Positions 50,804 through 61,894 of a stretch of DNA of 64,000 nt are shown in pieces. Below the pieces are notes generated by a model, which saw nothing but the letters and a program-made list of their open reading frames with translations, was not told where the DNA came from and ran no database searches. Both the position numbers and the translations under genes were made by a program. This DNA is from Caenorhabditis elegans (taxonomy: Eukaryota > Nematoda > Chromadorea > Rhabditida > Rhabditidae): positions 17,609,501-17,673,500 of the forward strand of contig NC_003283.11 in the NCBI RefSeq assembly GCF_000002985.6, in the 5' to 3' direction. The first letter of the stretch is position 1. Each line of letters opens with the position of its first letter.

Positions 50804-52177
50804 ATGCTAAACTACCAAATTCACAAAAAGCTCACCGACATCAAGTGGGTGAACATCTTCTCCCCATGGGATCGCCAGCGTGCCTACTTCGCCTTGGTCG
50901 TCTGGTTCGGGCTCATCTACCCATTCTGCTGCCTGTGCCAGGTGGCTCCGTTTGTGCTCTTTTTCACCGGCCAGTGGATTATTTTGGGTCTCTACGCAGT
51001 TTGGTACCTTTACGATCGAGAATCTCCGAGAAGAGGAGGATATCGGGATAATTGGTTCAGAAATTTGTCGCTGCACAAGTGGTTCGCCGAGTATTTTCCT
51101 GTTAAACTTCACAAAACTGCGGAGTTGGATCCAAACCAAAATTATTTATTCGGATATCATCCTCATGGAATTCTCGGTGTCGGAGCGTGGTCTTGTTTTG
51201 GATTTGATGCGTGCAATGTGAAGCAAGTGGTGAGTTGAGACACAAAAATTTGAAAATTTCACATAGAAAAACCTATAAACAGTGGCGGGGATCGAACCTC
51301 TGGCCTTCTGCGTCATAGCCAGATCTGTTAGCCACTGCGCCACTACTGACTCGGCGCCTCAGTTCGACCTCAACAACAGGCGGCGAGAATGGCGCAGTGG
51401 GTAAGCGGATTGGGCTTTGGCTCAGAAGGTCAGGGGTTCGACCCCCAGGACATGCCTATAGGTTTTTCTAGGTGAAACGCTCGAATTTTTACTTTAAAAA
51501 TCTCCAAATCGACCTAGAAATGACTTTTTTTCCATTGTTACCTTCAAAATATTAAGTTTTTCCAGTTCAAAGGCATCCGCTTCAACATCTGCACCTTGCC
51601 CGGCAACTTCACCGCAATGTTCCGCCGCGAGATCCTCCTCAGCATCGGTATGATCGAGAGCTCCAAAGAATCCATCGAGCACGTGCTCAACTCCGAGGAA
51701 AAGGGCCGTGCCGTTGTAATTGTCGTGGGTGGAGCCGCTGAAGCTCTTGAAGCTCACCCAGGGAAGCATACTCTAACACTGGCAAATCGCAAAGGTTTCG
51801 TGAGAGAAGCCGTGAAGACCGGAGCTCATCTGGTGCCAGTTTATGCGTTTGGAGAGAATGACATATATAAGCAAATTGACAACCCGGAAGGCTCGAAATT
51901 ACGGAAAATTCAAGAATGGGGAAAGAAGAAAATGGGAATTTCACTGCCACTAATCTACGGAAGAGGATATTTTCAAATGGCTCTTGGGCTTCTTCCAATG
52001 AGCCGAGCTGTGAATGTAGTTGTCGGAGCGCCTATTCAAGTGGAAAAAGAGCTCGATCCTTCTAAGGAAGTCATTGATGAAATTCATGGAGTTTATATGG
52101 AAAAGCTCGCCGAGTTATTTGAAGAGCACAAGGCAAAGTTCGGAGTTTCCAAGGACACTCGGCTCGTTTTTCAGTGA
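50804..52177 (+). CDS. dgat-2: Diacylglycerol O-acyltransferase 2 (DGAT2 family)
   Basis: Exons 50804-51229 and 51566-52177 give 345 residues, the normal DGAT2 length. It transfers an acyl group from acyl-CoA to diacylglycerol, the last step of triglyceride synthesis, at the ER and lipid droplets. Two hydrophobic segments lie at residues 35-70. The YHPHG motif (118-122, [14 protein letters not shown]) is the family active-site signature. Exon 2 carries [36 protein letters not shown] and [20 protein letters not shown] with FGEND. I chose ATG 50804 because an ATTTCCAG trans-splice-like acceptor ends one base before it and because upstream in-frame residues do not resemble the family. Intron 1 holds a tRNA-like foldback. 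I recognise it as C. elegans dgat-2; the paralogue name could differ. Confidence 0.93.
51252..51482. mobile_element. tRNA-like inverted-repeat element 3 (in dgat-2 intron)
   Basis: Outer ends CATAGAAAAACCTATA and TATAGGTTTTTCTAGG. The right arm has AATGGCGCAGTGGGTAAGCG and AGGGGTTCGACCCC. The left arm has GGGGATCGAACCTCTGGCC. It makes up most of the intron. Confidence 0.9.
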
Positions 52178-52312
52178 AATAACTTTTATTTTAGATTATT
52201 TGTTTGATGTTTGATGTCTGTTATGTTATCATTTTTTATCACCAAATCGTGTAATTTTGTTTACGGGTTCATTACTGAATTATTGAGAAAATGAATATTT
52301 ATTCTTTTTTTT

Positions 52313-54645
52313 TCACTCCACAATTGATAAGCTCCGTTTTTGAGTTGGCTCCACTTGGAAAATCTTTACATCAGAGTGTTGAATGGTTGCCGGGGGGCTT
52401 GGTGCTTTGAAAAATCCGGCTATAGACCAAGCGATGAGTACTGCGGAGAGAAATGAGTACCATTCGGTGATGACCAAGGCATACTGGAAGAAAAAACATA
52501 GTTTCAGGCTGTTTTAAGGGGGTTGAAAGTTGAAAATTCGAATTTCTCACCTAGAAAAACCTATATATGGTGTCGTGGGTTTGAACCCCTGACCTTCTGA
52601 GTCGAAGGCAGGCCTCTTAGCCACTGCGCCAAGGAGCACACTGCAGTCGGCAAGAAATTTGGGCGCCGCCGCGCAGATAGCCTAGTGGATAAGAGGCTTG
52701 ACTACGACTTGGGAGGCCAAGGGTTCGACCCCCAGATAGTGCTTATAGGTTTTTCTAGACGAAAAGATCGAATTTTTTACTTGAAAACTTTGAATATCAG
52801 TCTGGAAACTATCTTTCCACATTTGAAATAGTCAGAACTTATAAACAACCCACTATAGTGTACTTCGCTGCATGTAATTGATACACATCTTCTCCGAAAA
52901 CTATCAATATTACCACTGGTATGATGGAAATGATAACGAGTATCGCAAACAACATAACGACCTGAAAACTTTTTTTCGAAACTTTGTCCGATGCACCACC
53001 CTTATCGTCAGAATTATGCAACATAATGGGTTATCAGTGTCAGTTTTTTGACTTTGCCCACTCCCCAGGGAAATTTAGAACTCAATCTTCGCACGTGAAC
53101 TAACCTGAACTAAAATACTGCAACTCAGCTTCTCCTGCAATTTCCTGGTTTTTTCCGAGAAACTTTGGTTGGTAGCGAATTCCTTTTTCAGTTTCACATA
53201 GCAAATAACGATGACAACGGTGATAAGTGGTACTTGACCGTGTTTGAAAAATACATTCATATCCTGACCGGAGAGGATAACTGGGTACGCTATTACTGCA
53301 TCACTGATTGGACCAATAAGCATTAGGGGAATGGCAATGGAGTAGAGTAGGACGAGGCTTTTTCTGAAGGAAAATGGGTGAAAACTAGTTAAGAAGTAGA
53401 TTTTTGAAGTTTAGAATGTGAAAATTCGAATTTCTTGTGTTGGAAAACGGATAGTGGCCCCACGGGGATCGAACCCCCGACTTTCTGCGTCGAGCGCAAG
53501 TCTCTTAGCCACTGAGCCATGCGGACCAAGAAGTATTAGGACCCGAGAACGGCAGTTGTGCGCGCGTGGGGCAGTGGTTAAACGGCTTGTCTTTGAAGCG
53601 GGAGGTCGGGGGTTCGAGTCCGGGGAGTGAGTTTATGTTTTTCTAGGTGGGAAATTTCAAAAATTACACTTTTAAACATCATAAGTCTACTGTTTTCGTA
53701 GTTTTTTTAAAATTTTCTCTTGTAAAATACTAAAGCACTGAATATCCTTTTTGTTTAATATTTGACATCTTGAGATTTTTTCATTGGGAAATCCGAAAAA
53801 CGAACCAGAGTCACGTTTCGGACAGTTCAACTTGGAAAAATTAAACTTCTTATCTAGAAAAGCCTATAGGTACTACCCAGGGTTCGAACCCCAGACGATA
53901 TGCGCCGTAGCCAAGCCTCTTAGCCTCTGCGCCATGCTGTCAAACCACAGCTGGAATATCAATTTAGACAGCGCAGCACTGATGGCGCAGTGGAGCCTCG
54001 CCTTGGGCCTAGAGGGTCGGGGGTTCGACTCCCGGGCCATGTTTATAAGTTTCCCTGTGAGGAAACTTCGATTTTCACACTTTAAATGTTTCCAGAAACC
54101 CACTTTTTAATGATAAATAGTCGGTGCAAGTTGAAAAGCATTAGAAAATCCTGAGAACTCGTGGAAAACGTCTCCATAGATATTGTATAAATTACTCGTT
54201 CGACATGGGAAAAATGCCAAAATGGATGCCCAATTTTAACATAGTCCAGGTTGACCGTTTGAATCTGAAAATTTGTAATTTTTTTTTTCAAAAAAATGTA
54301 AAAAAAGTGCAACCTCGTTCACAATGAGCTCGAAAACCGAGGCGATAATATTTATCACAGATTGCACAATTATCAGCCTTTGATAGTCACTTATCACCCG
54401 GAAGTTGTTCACAATAAAGAGTCGTGAGCAAATTGCCACGTGGAGCCAAATACACGAGGATAGAGCCAAAATTCGGTTAATGTACTGTAGCCATTCGAAA
54501 AAATCGGTAACCTCGGAGTTTAATTCTGTGAATTTTGTGTGAGATCTGAAAAAATATAATGTGAGCTCTGAAAAATCAAAAAATGCAAAAAATCAAAATA
54601 AAAAACTTACAAAAACGTGGTATCCAAGGAGTTCGACATACTCAT
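52313..54645 (-). CDS. Nematode 7TM chemoreceptor-type GPCR, copy 1
   Basis: Six exons (54645-54611, 54545-54314, 54264-54104, 53363-53105, 52961-52854, 52483-52313) join in frame. Hydrophobic segments include ILALSSCIWLHVAICSRLFI, LIIVQSVINIIASVFELIV, SLVLLYSIAIPLMLIGPISD, VPLITVVIVICYVKL, VVMLFAILVIISIIPVVILI and LVITEWYSFLSAVLIAW. An intracellular SEKTRKLQEKL segment before the sixth helix is shared with several nematode sr families. The short first exon (MSMSNSLDTTF) is the N-terminus. I cannot name the subfamily. Its introns are enlarged by three tRNA-like foldbacks. It is probably expressed in sensory neurons, by family only. Confidence 0.75.
52535..52772. mobile_element. tRNA-like inverted-repeat element 4
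   Basis: Ends CCTAGAAAAACCTATA and TATAGGTTTTTCTAGA. The left arm has TTTGAACCCCTGACC and CACTGCGCCA. The right arm has GATAGCCTAGTGGATAAGAG and AGGGTTCGACCCCC. It lies in the last intron of receptor copy 1. Confidence 0.9.
53423..53655. mobile_element. tRNA-like inverted-repeat element 5
   Basis: The right arm has CGTGGGGCAGTGGTTAAACG and GGGGTTCGAGTCC. The left arm has GGGATCGAACCCCCGAC and TTAGCCACTGAGCCATGCG. It is in intron 3 of receptor copy 1. Confidence 0.88.
53838..54075. mobile_element. tRNA-like inverted-repeat element 6
   Basis: Ends TCTAGAAAAGCCTATA and TATAAGTTTCCCTG. The left arm has AGGGTTCGAACCCCAGAC. The right arm has GATGGCGCAGTGGAGCCTCG and GGGGTTCGACTCCC. It is next to element 5 in the same intron. 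Confidence 0.88.
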
Positions 54646-54959
54646 AATGGGGGCAGCTCAATGTAAGTCTCGTGCACATTTTTTTATCGAATTACTCACA
54701 AGTTATGTGCAATTTATTAAATCAAGCACCCCCGAAAGTTTCGCAATTTTCCTACTTTTTTGGAGTTTATGCTGCTATGGTCGTCTAGTCAACCAGAGAT
54801 GAACGAGATTTTTGAAAAATCGGATGCTCAACTGCTTGATTCTTGAAAAATCCGGTAATAGACCATGTAATTATGACGGCGGAGAAGAAGGAATACCATT
54901 CGGTGATTACCAGAGACTACTGGAAAATTGGCTTTTATGGTTTATTTGAGAAGTTTAAG

Positions 54960-55200
54960 AGTGAAAAATTCGAACTGCTCGCATAGAAAAACCTATAATT
55001 CGTCGCCGGGGCTTGAACCCCTGACCTTCTGCGTGGGAGACAAGCTTCCTAGCCACTGCGCCATGCGCGCAGCCTGCTGCAACAGACTGGTGACGGCGGA
55101 CGTGCGAGCGTGGCCTACAGGCTAAGAGGCTCACCTTTGACTCAAAAGGTCGGGGGTTTAACCCCCGGGGAGGTTAATAGGTTTTTCTAGACGAGAAATT
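54960..55200. mobile_element. tRNA-like inverted-repeat element 7
   Basis: Ends CATAGAAAAACCTATA and TAGGTTTTTCTAGA. The left arm has GGGGCTTGAACCCCTGACC. The right arm has GCGTGGCCTACAGGCTAAGA and GGGGGTTTAACCCCC, so the B-box-like core is mutated here. It is in an intron of the receptor pseudogene. Confidence 0.88.
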
Positions 55201-55764
55201 GGAATTTTTTGTTTCAAAAACAGTCTAAGCGCAGTTTTTTTTTCAATTTTTTGAATTTTAAATCACCAAATTAAAAAAAAAACTCACAATTGTGTAGCTC
55301 ACCGCAAATCTTCCAAAAACTTCCGCATCGAATAATAACAACAACATATTAGGAATGACGGTTATAATAATCACAATCACTGATAGCATAACCACCTGAG
55401 ACATAATGCTCCAGCTTAATTTCTGCTGCAACTTTTTCGTCTTTTCCGAATAGGAACTGTTTTTCGCGAACTCTTTCTTGAGTTCTTCAAAGCATATTGT
55501 GATAACTGTAGTGATAATGGGGACCCGACTGTGCTTGAAGAATATGTCCATAACTTTTCCGGAACTTATAACTGACTCAGCGAAATAGGAGTAGATAAGT
55601 GGTCCGAGAAGCATCAGAGGAATAGCAATGCCGTACAGGAGGGTAAGACTTTTTCTGAGAAAAGTTCTTTTTTTTGGGGCTTACAATCAAAGTTCAGGTG
55701 CCAATAAAACCGTTAAAATTGAATATTTTCTTAAGCTACACATGGACTACTGCTTTAGTTCGGC

Positions 55765-55880
55765 TTCCGGCGACAGTGCGCCATATGGCGCAGTACTTAA
55801 GAGGCTCGGCTAAGACCCAGAAGGACGGGGGTTCGACCCCCAGCAATGACATATAGATTTTTCTAGACAGAGAATTCGAT
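55765..55880. mobile_element. tRNA-like element, right arm only (8)
   Basis: ATATGGCGCAGTACTTAAGA and GGGGGTTCGACCCCC, then TATAGATTTTTCTAGA. No matching left arm lies next to it. Confidence 0.75.
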
Positions 55881-56384
55881 TTTCACACTCTTAAAACTCT
55901 AAAAACTAACTTTTTAATGATAAATATTCTATGAAGATTGAAAAGCATCAAAAAATCTTGGGTACTCGAGGAAAAACTCTCCATTGTAAGGGTATACACC
56001 AATTTTTCATTTGTAGAAAACTGCCAAAACGGGTGGCCAATTTTCACATAGTTAATGTTCAATGTTTGGATCTGAAACTGTAGATTTTAAGCTGAAAACT
56101 TCGGAGAATGACCTGATTAACTATTAGCCCAAAAATGTTCGCAAATATGTTTATGAAAGATTGAGCAATTATTAATATCTGGTAATCATTTTTGACTCGA
56201 AATTTGTTCACAGTGAATAGCCGTAAAACAAGTGTAGCAAAATACACGTGGAGAGTGATAGAAAACGATTTAGAAACTGCAGAAGCTCATATCGATCTGC
56301 TAAGCCATGATTTTGAATTGTGAATTTCCGGTCTTCTCTGGAAATAATGCACATTGCAATTTTGAGTGGGATCTTACACTTTTA

Positions 56385-56447
56385 AAAGTGAAAAATTCGT
56401 GATTTTCACCTAGAAAAACCTATATGCACTTTCGGGGAGTCGATAAT
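56385..56447. mobile_element. tRNA-like element, left-end fragment (9)
   Basis: CCTAGAAAAACCTATA followed by TTTCGGGGAGTCGA, then unrelated sequence. A truncated copy. Confidence 0.65.
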
Positions 56448-56574
56448 GAATTTTCCACAAAAACTCACATGCTAGTGCTTTCAAATGTCTCCGACATAGT
56501 AGTAACCGGCCAATTTTGCAGTTTTCTGAGTTGCTCACAAGAAATATGCAGTTTCCAAATTAAATTATCTGGCT

Positions 56575-58276
56575 CTAATTTGATTTTCCAATCTCTACAG
56601 CCTTCAAATCAGGCGAGGGCGGGTTCCGTAAAGCTTCCTGAACTACTTTCACAGCGGAATGCGTGGGAGTATGGTTATGAAAGAAGCCGCTAATGGACCA
56701 AGTTATCAGGAAAACAGAGATAAGGGAATACCACTGGGTGACAAGTGAAGAGAGCTGTAATTCCAGACGAATTGGCAAGAAATGCGTAAAAAAATTCTGT
56801 AACTTACTATAATATACATCACAATATGATTCGTATAATATTCCGGATCCCCAAATTCATTGAAAACCCATGGAACAAAATACAAGACAAACCAGACTAC
56901 GCCCGAAAGAATAATTTGCAGCAAAATGCTTGTTGAGAGCTTTTTCTGTAGTTTTTTCGTCGTTTCAGACATATTTTGATTTGTTTTGAAATCCCGTTGG
57001 AGTCTAACGTAGCAATAAATGATCACAGTTGCGATAATTGGGAGTTGGGTGTATTTATAGAAGAGATTCACGTCTTGGCCTTTCTAAACGAGATTTTGGC
57101 GAGTTAAGAGTGGGAAAATTGAATTTCTGACCCAGAAAAATATGAAGAGTGGGTCTTGGGTTCGAACCCCGGACCTGTGGAATAAACGGCGAGTCTCTTA
57201 CCGGCTGCGCTACCTGAACGCTCGGTGATACGATGCTGTGGCGTAGTGGCTAAGAAGCTTGCCTATGACGCAAAAGGTCCGGGGTTCGACCTCCAAGACC
57301 GCATTTAAGTTTTTCTATGCGAAAAATTTAAATTTTCCACTTTAAACTTGCCAACACCGCCACCTACCTCGACAAAACTATACGAATCACTGATATCTCC
57401 ATACATTCCAATTACCATCAGAGGTAAAGCCATACAGTACATTCTCAGCAATTTTCCGCTGAAATTACTTTGATTTTCAAACCGATTTTTTTGGAGTCGA
57501 ACTTTTTGATAAGCACCAGCCTGTGCAAGTTGAAAAGCATCAGAAAATCCTGGGTCGAATTTGAGGTGACCACCATGGAAATAGTGTAGAAAATGGTTTC
57601 AAACCGGGTAAAGTGCCACCAGGAATGACCAATTTTTACGTAATTGATATTGGAGGTTTGAATCTAAAAATTAAAAAAAAAAATTTTGAATTTTTTTTCA
57701 AATTTTTTATTTTAAAAACTACAAAAGATATAGAAAATTTCTCAACTAACAAAATGGTACAAGTTTTATGTTTAACATTTTATCAGTTAGCAATTTTACG
57801 CAAAACTCATACTTTTTGAGTTACATCCCCTCGGACCTACCTCATTAAGCACCATCTCAAAACTGCACGCCAAAATATTAATTATCGATTGGACAATTAT
57901 AAGTTTTTGATAATCATTCATCTGTCGGATTTTGTTAGCAATCAACAATCTTAGAATAATATGAATGTGTAGTATAATACAAGTTGTTAAGGAAACCACT
58001 CGGTTCAGGTACTGGATCCATTCCCCGCAATCAGCTAGGCCATCATTTGGACGGGTATACTTGATTCGGTTACTGGAATAGTAGATTAATTAGTGAAAAT
58101 TTATAATAAAAAGATATTGAGTAATTTTTGAAAAAAATTGGAAAATGTTTTTTTTGAAAAAAAATTTTTAACGAATTTTTTTTTTCAAAAGTCTCTTAAA
58201 GGTTCTTACATTTACATTTTTAATACTTTGAAATTTGAACTCACTCTTCATCACCATTTGAAGCCGTCGGAGACAT
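56575..58276 (-). CDS. Nematode 7TM chemoreceptor-type GPCR, copy 3
   Basis: It starts MSPTASNGDEE at 58276. Later exons read EWIQYLNRVVSLTTCIILHI, LIIVQSIINILACSFEMVLN, NINYVKIGHSWWHFTRFET, LLRMYCMALPLMVIGMYGD, LFYKYTQLPIIATVIIYCYV with SETTKKLQKKL, VVWFVLYFVPWVF and LVTQWYSLISVFLITW. It ends at TAG 56575-56577 with a polar tail. All exons are open, and joins agree with copy 1 apart from one extra intron near 57080-57365, which contains a tRNA-like foldback. Family not named; a role in chemosensation is inferred. Confidence 0.75.
57110..57335. mobile_element. tRNA-like inverted-repeat element 10
   Basis: The left arm has GGGTTCGAACCCCGGACC. The right arm has TGTGGCGTAGTGGCTAAGAA and CGGGGTTCGACCTCC, then AAGTTTTTCTATGCG. 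It is in an intron of receptor copy 3. Confidence 0.88.
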
Positions 58277-58299
58277 TATGAATGAGCCTGCAGGAAATT

Positions 58300-58490
58300 G
58301 AGGAGGAAAACTTGAGCGCACGTAGGATTGGATTATCGGGCGACATTTCCGAAGAATTTTTTGTGCTCTATCAAGCAAATTATGGCTAATACAATGAAAA
58401 CTCAACAAGTTTTATTTGGTTCTCTTTTTTTTTTCAGAAATCAAGAGAGAATTCTCCACTTCCACTTGTTTTTCGCCATTTCAAATTAAA
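58300..58490. other. Intergenic interval upstream of receptor copy 3
   Basis: No gene or clear motif apart from a CACGTAGGATTGGATTATCG stretch. The two foldbacks that follow fill the rest of the gap to 59060. Confidence 0.3.
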
Positions 58491-58499
58491 AATTTTGAA

Positions 58500-58722
58500 A
58501 TTACGTGCTTAGAAAAACGGTAATTTCGCTCATAGGGATTCGAACCCGTGACCTATTTTCTAGAAGTCAAGCTTACAACCGACTGCGCCACCGCGCCCTA
58601 ATGAGCACTTGGTGACTTTCCTTCCCGGTGCCATGTGGCTCAGTTGGTTAGAGGCTCGACTTTCGCGAAGGTCAGGGTTCGACCCCAACAGGGTAGATAT
58701 AAATTTTTCTAGACTAAAGTTA
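58500..58722. mobile_element. tRNA-like inverted-repeat element 11
   Basis: The left arm has GGGATTCGAACCCGTGACC and GACTGCGCCACCGCG. The right arm has CATGTGGCTCAGTTGGTTAG and AGGGTTCGACCCC. The A-box-like segment GGCTCAGTTGG is close to genuine tRNA sequence. Confidence 0.88.
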
Positions 58723-58834
58723 TAGTTTTTCTTCTATTAAATCTCTAAAATCGATAGAAAATCATGATTTGTTTGCATTTTTGTCGAAAACCCCTATTTC
58801 ACTGTGTTTTTCAGAATTCATAACCAAAAATTCG

Positions 58835-59055
58835 AGTTTCTCGTCTAGAAAAACATAAAATCCTCATCGGGGAGTCGAACTCATGACCTTCTGCTCAAAA
58901 GGCAAATCTGCTACCCACTGCGCCACCGCGCTCCAGCGCTCGTCTGCTGGTGTGTCACACCGGTGGCTCAGCTGTAAGAAGCTGGGCATTGGCTCTGAAG
59001 GTCGGGGGTTCAACCCCCAACAATGAGATATAGGTTTTTCTATACGAGAAGGTCG
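58835..59055. mobile_element. tRNA-like inverted-repeat element 12
   Basis: Ends TCTAGAAAAACATAAA and TATAGGTTTTTCTATA. The left arm has GGGGAGTCGAACTCATGACC. The right arm has CGGTGGCTCAGCTGTAAGAA and GGGGGTTCAACCCCC. Confidence 0.88.
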
Positions 59056-59381
59056 CATTTTTCATTCTGGAAATAAGAAGTTTGATCAGGAACGTCCATA
59101 TCTAGACTTCTTCAAAAATCTTTTCCCTCGTCCTTTATCAAATCCTATTTCGAGCAAAATTCATTTTTCCTCGTGCTTGTGAGCTCCGAGAGCTCCGAAA
59201 GCTCTCGGCAATTATGCGCGGTACCTTGATAATAACGGGGTTACCAATGCTCTCGAAATCACACAATTTCCCAATAAAAGTGTGCAACAACAAAGTTTGT
59301 CTCACATCACCCTCAGTTTCTGGGCTCACTTTCAAATTTTAGTTGAAAATTTCTAAACTTTCATCCAAGAATTCCAGAAAA

Positions 59382-61830
59382 ATGGCGATTTCCGTGCAGC
59401 AAGTGAGCACCTACGCGGGATTCTGCTTATCAATTCTGATAAATAGTATTCTAATGTATATGATAAGGAAGAAAACGACAAAGCAGTTGGGATCCTATGT
59501 GTACCTTATGCTGAGCTTTTCCATTTTTGAGCTCGTTTTTTCTACGGTAGACGTCCTGAATCAACCGGTGAGTTTTTAGCGTCAATATTTGTTGAAAATG
59601 GTCAAAAATTCAGATGATCTTCGTAAATGAAGGGGAATTCCTATTCTTCAGTACAAACCCATTGCATCTTCACAAGACTGTGGCAAAACATTTCAACTGT
59701 GAGTTTTGGTGAATTTTCCTGGAAATTTTTAAAAATGTATGCCCCAATCGAGTAAAAAATCTTTTCTGATAATTTTCTCATTTAAAAGTTTTCTGATATC
59801 TCTAACGGTTCACAAGATATACCGCTTTGAAGTTTGCGCGCTGTGAGAGTGTGGGAGGGGGAGAGACCCAGAGACTGTCTGCGCTCTCCCCCTCTCTCAC
59901 ACTCTCTCGCTGCACAAACTCTGAACACGTGTATTTCAGCGGAGAATAGAGATATCAAAACATTTTGAAAGACAAAACTATGTAAAATTTTATGCGCAAT
60001 TCGAATTCAAAACATTCAACCTCATAGTTTTGTCTACTTCCAATTTGCAAGACCAGTTTTTCCAAAATTTTTTGAAAATTTATAGCCCAATCGATTTAAA
60101 AAATCTTTTCTGATAATTTTCACAGTTGAAAGTTGTTTGATATCTCTAACGGTTCACAAGATATGCCGCTTTGAAGTTAGCTCACTGAGAGAGTGTGGGA
60201 GGTGGAGAGACGCAGAGACTGTCTGCGCCCTCCCCTCCCCCACGCTCTCTACCCTGCGAACTTCAAACCTCTATATCTCTGCAAGGAAGATAGATATCAA
60301 AAAACTTCCAACAGCGGAAATATGTAAAATTTTTAGTTCTATAAGTTCATAAGGGTTTTTCAGTGATAAACTTTGCTTGCTCCGGAATTATCATCTCCCT
60401 TCTGGCGATTCACTTCTTTTATCGCTATTTGGCAGTTTGCAAGTGAGTTTTTTACATCAAAATCTTTAGAATTTTTTTTTCAAATTTCAGCAATCAAGCC
60501 TGGCTGCAACACTTTGAGATGCCAAAATTCTTCATTTGGATCTCAATTTTCGTGCTTTTCGGGCTGGAATGGTATCTGGCAACTCTGTTTCTAGGAGAAG
60601 CTAAGGATACTGTTTGTGAAGTTGATATGTAAGTTGAGGAACTTTGAAAGTTTTGAATTTATTTTGATTCTCAAAAAAAAAATTTCAAAAAACTTTTTTT
60701 TTTTTTTGTTGAAATTTTTCACTAATTTTTAAAATTCCAGAGACGCACTTGTTGAGTACTACAAGGTAGATCCTTTGACTACTGTATTTGTTGGAATAAA
60801 ATACCACGTGACAACTGCACCGGGCACCATTTTCTGTGGAAAATCGATATTGTTGGCTGTTATTTTGCTTAAAATTGTGGTAAGTTTTTTTTTCTGAAGT
60901 TTGATATTTTTCACCAAATTTTAATTAAGAGTCAATTTTTGGCGTAAAATTCAAATTTTCAGTCAATTTTCACTTGGAAACTTTAAATTTCCTCCAGACA
61001 TCAACAACAAGAAAATTTCATTTCGATCCAATTTTCACCGGGAAATTAAAATTTCAGTCAATTTTCGAACAGAAAATTTTGAATTTCCATTCAATTTTCA
61101 CCGGCAAATTAAAATTTTTCGTCAATTTTTAGCGGAAAATTGAAATTTTCAGCAAATTTTGAGCGAGAATTTCAAATTTTCAGTATTTCACGGCAAAAAA
61201 AAAAAAATTCAAAATGCCTTTTTTGTCGGGAAATTATAATTTTTGCTGATATTTTCAATTTTCACATTTTGGCGGGGAAAACCGTCCCCCCTTGAAAAAT
61301 TTCAATATTTCGGTTGAATTTTTCCAATTTTTTTTCAAACTTTTTCATTTCAAAAAAAAAAAAATAAATAAATAAAAATCTCCCAATTCCAGGTAATTTC
61401 CTGCTCAATCGTAACCTATTGCGGAATCCGTATCTGGCGTGAGATCTCCATCAAAAAACGTGTGGTCTCCCGTCGGACCCTCGACATGCAACGACAATTC
61501 TTCCGTGCTCTGGTGGTTCAAACTCTAATTCCAATTTTTCTGCTCTACCTCCCACTTGCCACAATGCTCTTGGCTCCGATTCTAATGGCGAATCTGCACA
61601 AAATCGATGTAATCATTCAATTCTGCTTCGTTTTCTACCCAATCTTGGACCCCATTGCTGTTTTGATAATTGTCAGAGATTATCGAAGAGCTATCCGGAA
61701 TTTTTTGGACGAACAGATTTGGAAGAGGTTTCTGGGCGTTTTGTTGCCATGGCTTTTGCCCAATAGACCCATTGAAGTTCCACCAATGATCCATGTTCCA
61801 CAGCCAGTTATGCCACGTTTCATCTATTAA
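59382..61830 (+). CDS. Str-type 7TM chemoreceptor
   Basis: Exons 59382-59567, 59614-59698, 60364-60442, 60491-60628, 60741-60879 and 61393-61830 join to 354 residues. I chose ATG 59382 because an ATTCCAG acceptor ends a few bases upstream and the protein then begins, as usual, just before helix 1 (FCLSILINSILMYMIRKKTT). Family signatures are GSYVYLMLSFSIFELVFSTV and DVLNQP, FFYRYLAVC after helix 3, RRTLDMQRQFFRALVVQTLI before helix 6, and FYPILDPIAVLIIVRDYRRA at helix 7. These match the C. elegans str/srj group. It is expected in the cilia of chemosensory neurons. Two CT-rich foldbacks lie in its second intron. Confidence 0.85.
59765..59990. mobile_element. CT-rich foldback element, copy 1
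   Basis: The arms run TTTTCTGATATCTCTAACGG, then AGAGTGTGGGAGGGGGAGAG. They mirror through CTCCCCCTCTCTCACACTCT and AGAGATATCAAAACATTTTG. Confidence 0.8.
60095..60325. mobile_element. CT-rich foldback element, copy 2
   Basis: It has the same plan as copy 1, with GATATCTCTAACGGTTCACA and GAGAGTGTGGGAGGTGGAGA. It lies in the same intron of the Str gene. Confidence 0.8.
60905..61270. repeat. Degenerate tandem of a 25-35 bp word in the last Str intron
   Basis: AATTTTCACCGGGAAATTAA, AATTTTGAGCGAGAATTTCA and similar words recur about ten times. The pattern is an AT-rich simple tandem with no coding value. Confidence 0.5.
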
Positions 61831-61894
61831 GGATTCTTGTTCCTCAGTTTTTTAAAATAAAATATTATATAAAACAGGTAGAATTCCTTACGCT

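Larger units (their letters stand above)
54793..56345 (-). pseudogene. Nematode 7TM receptor pseudogene, copy 2
   Basis: It aligns exon by exon with receptor copy 1: first helix region near 56300-56110, then NINYVKIGHPFWQFS (56080-55935), then SLTLLYGIAIPLMLLGPLIY to FGRFAVSYTI (55655-55275), then LVITEWYSFFSAVIITW (54920-54800). A loss of about 5 bp near 56225 shifts the frame in the first helix (CILLH versus VLRLFTVNKF). The last exon begins with TAG where copy 1 has TAT. It also lacks the intron between SQ and VVML. It is clearly dead. Confidence 0.8.

Noticed and set aside
50195-59000. Genuine tRNA genes in the tRNA-like elements
   Set aside because: A and B box-like segments and a T-loop are present, but there is no seven-base acceptor stem or clear anticodon stem, and each unit occurs as an inverted pair with repeat ends.
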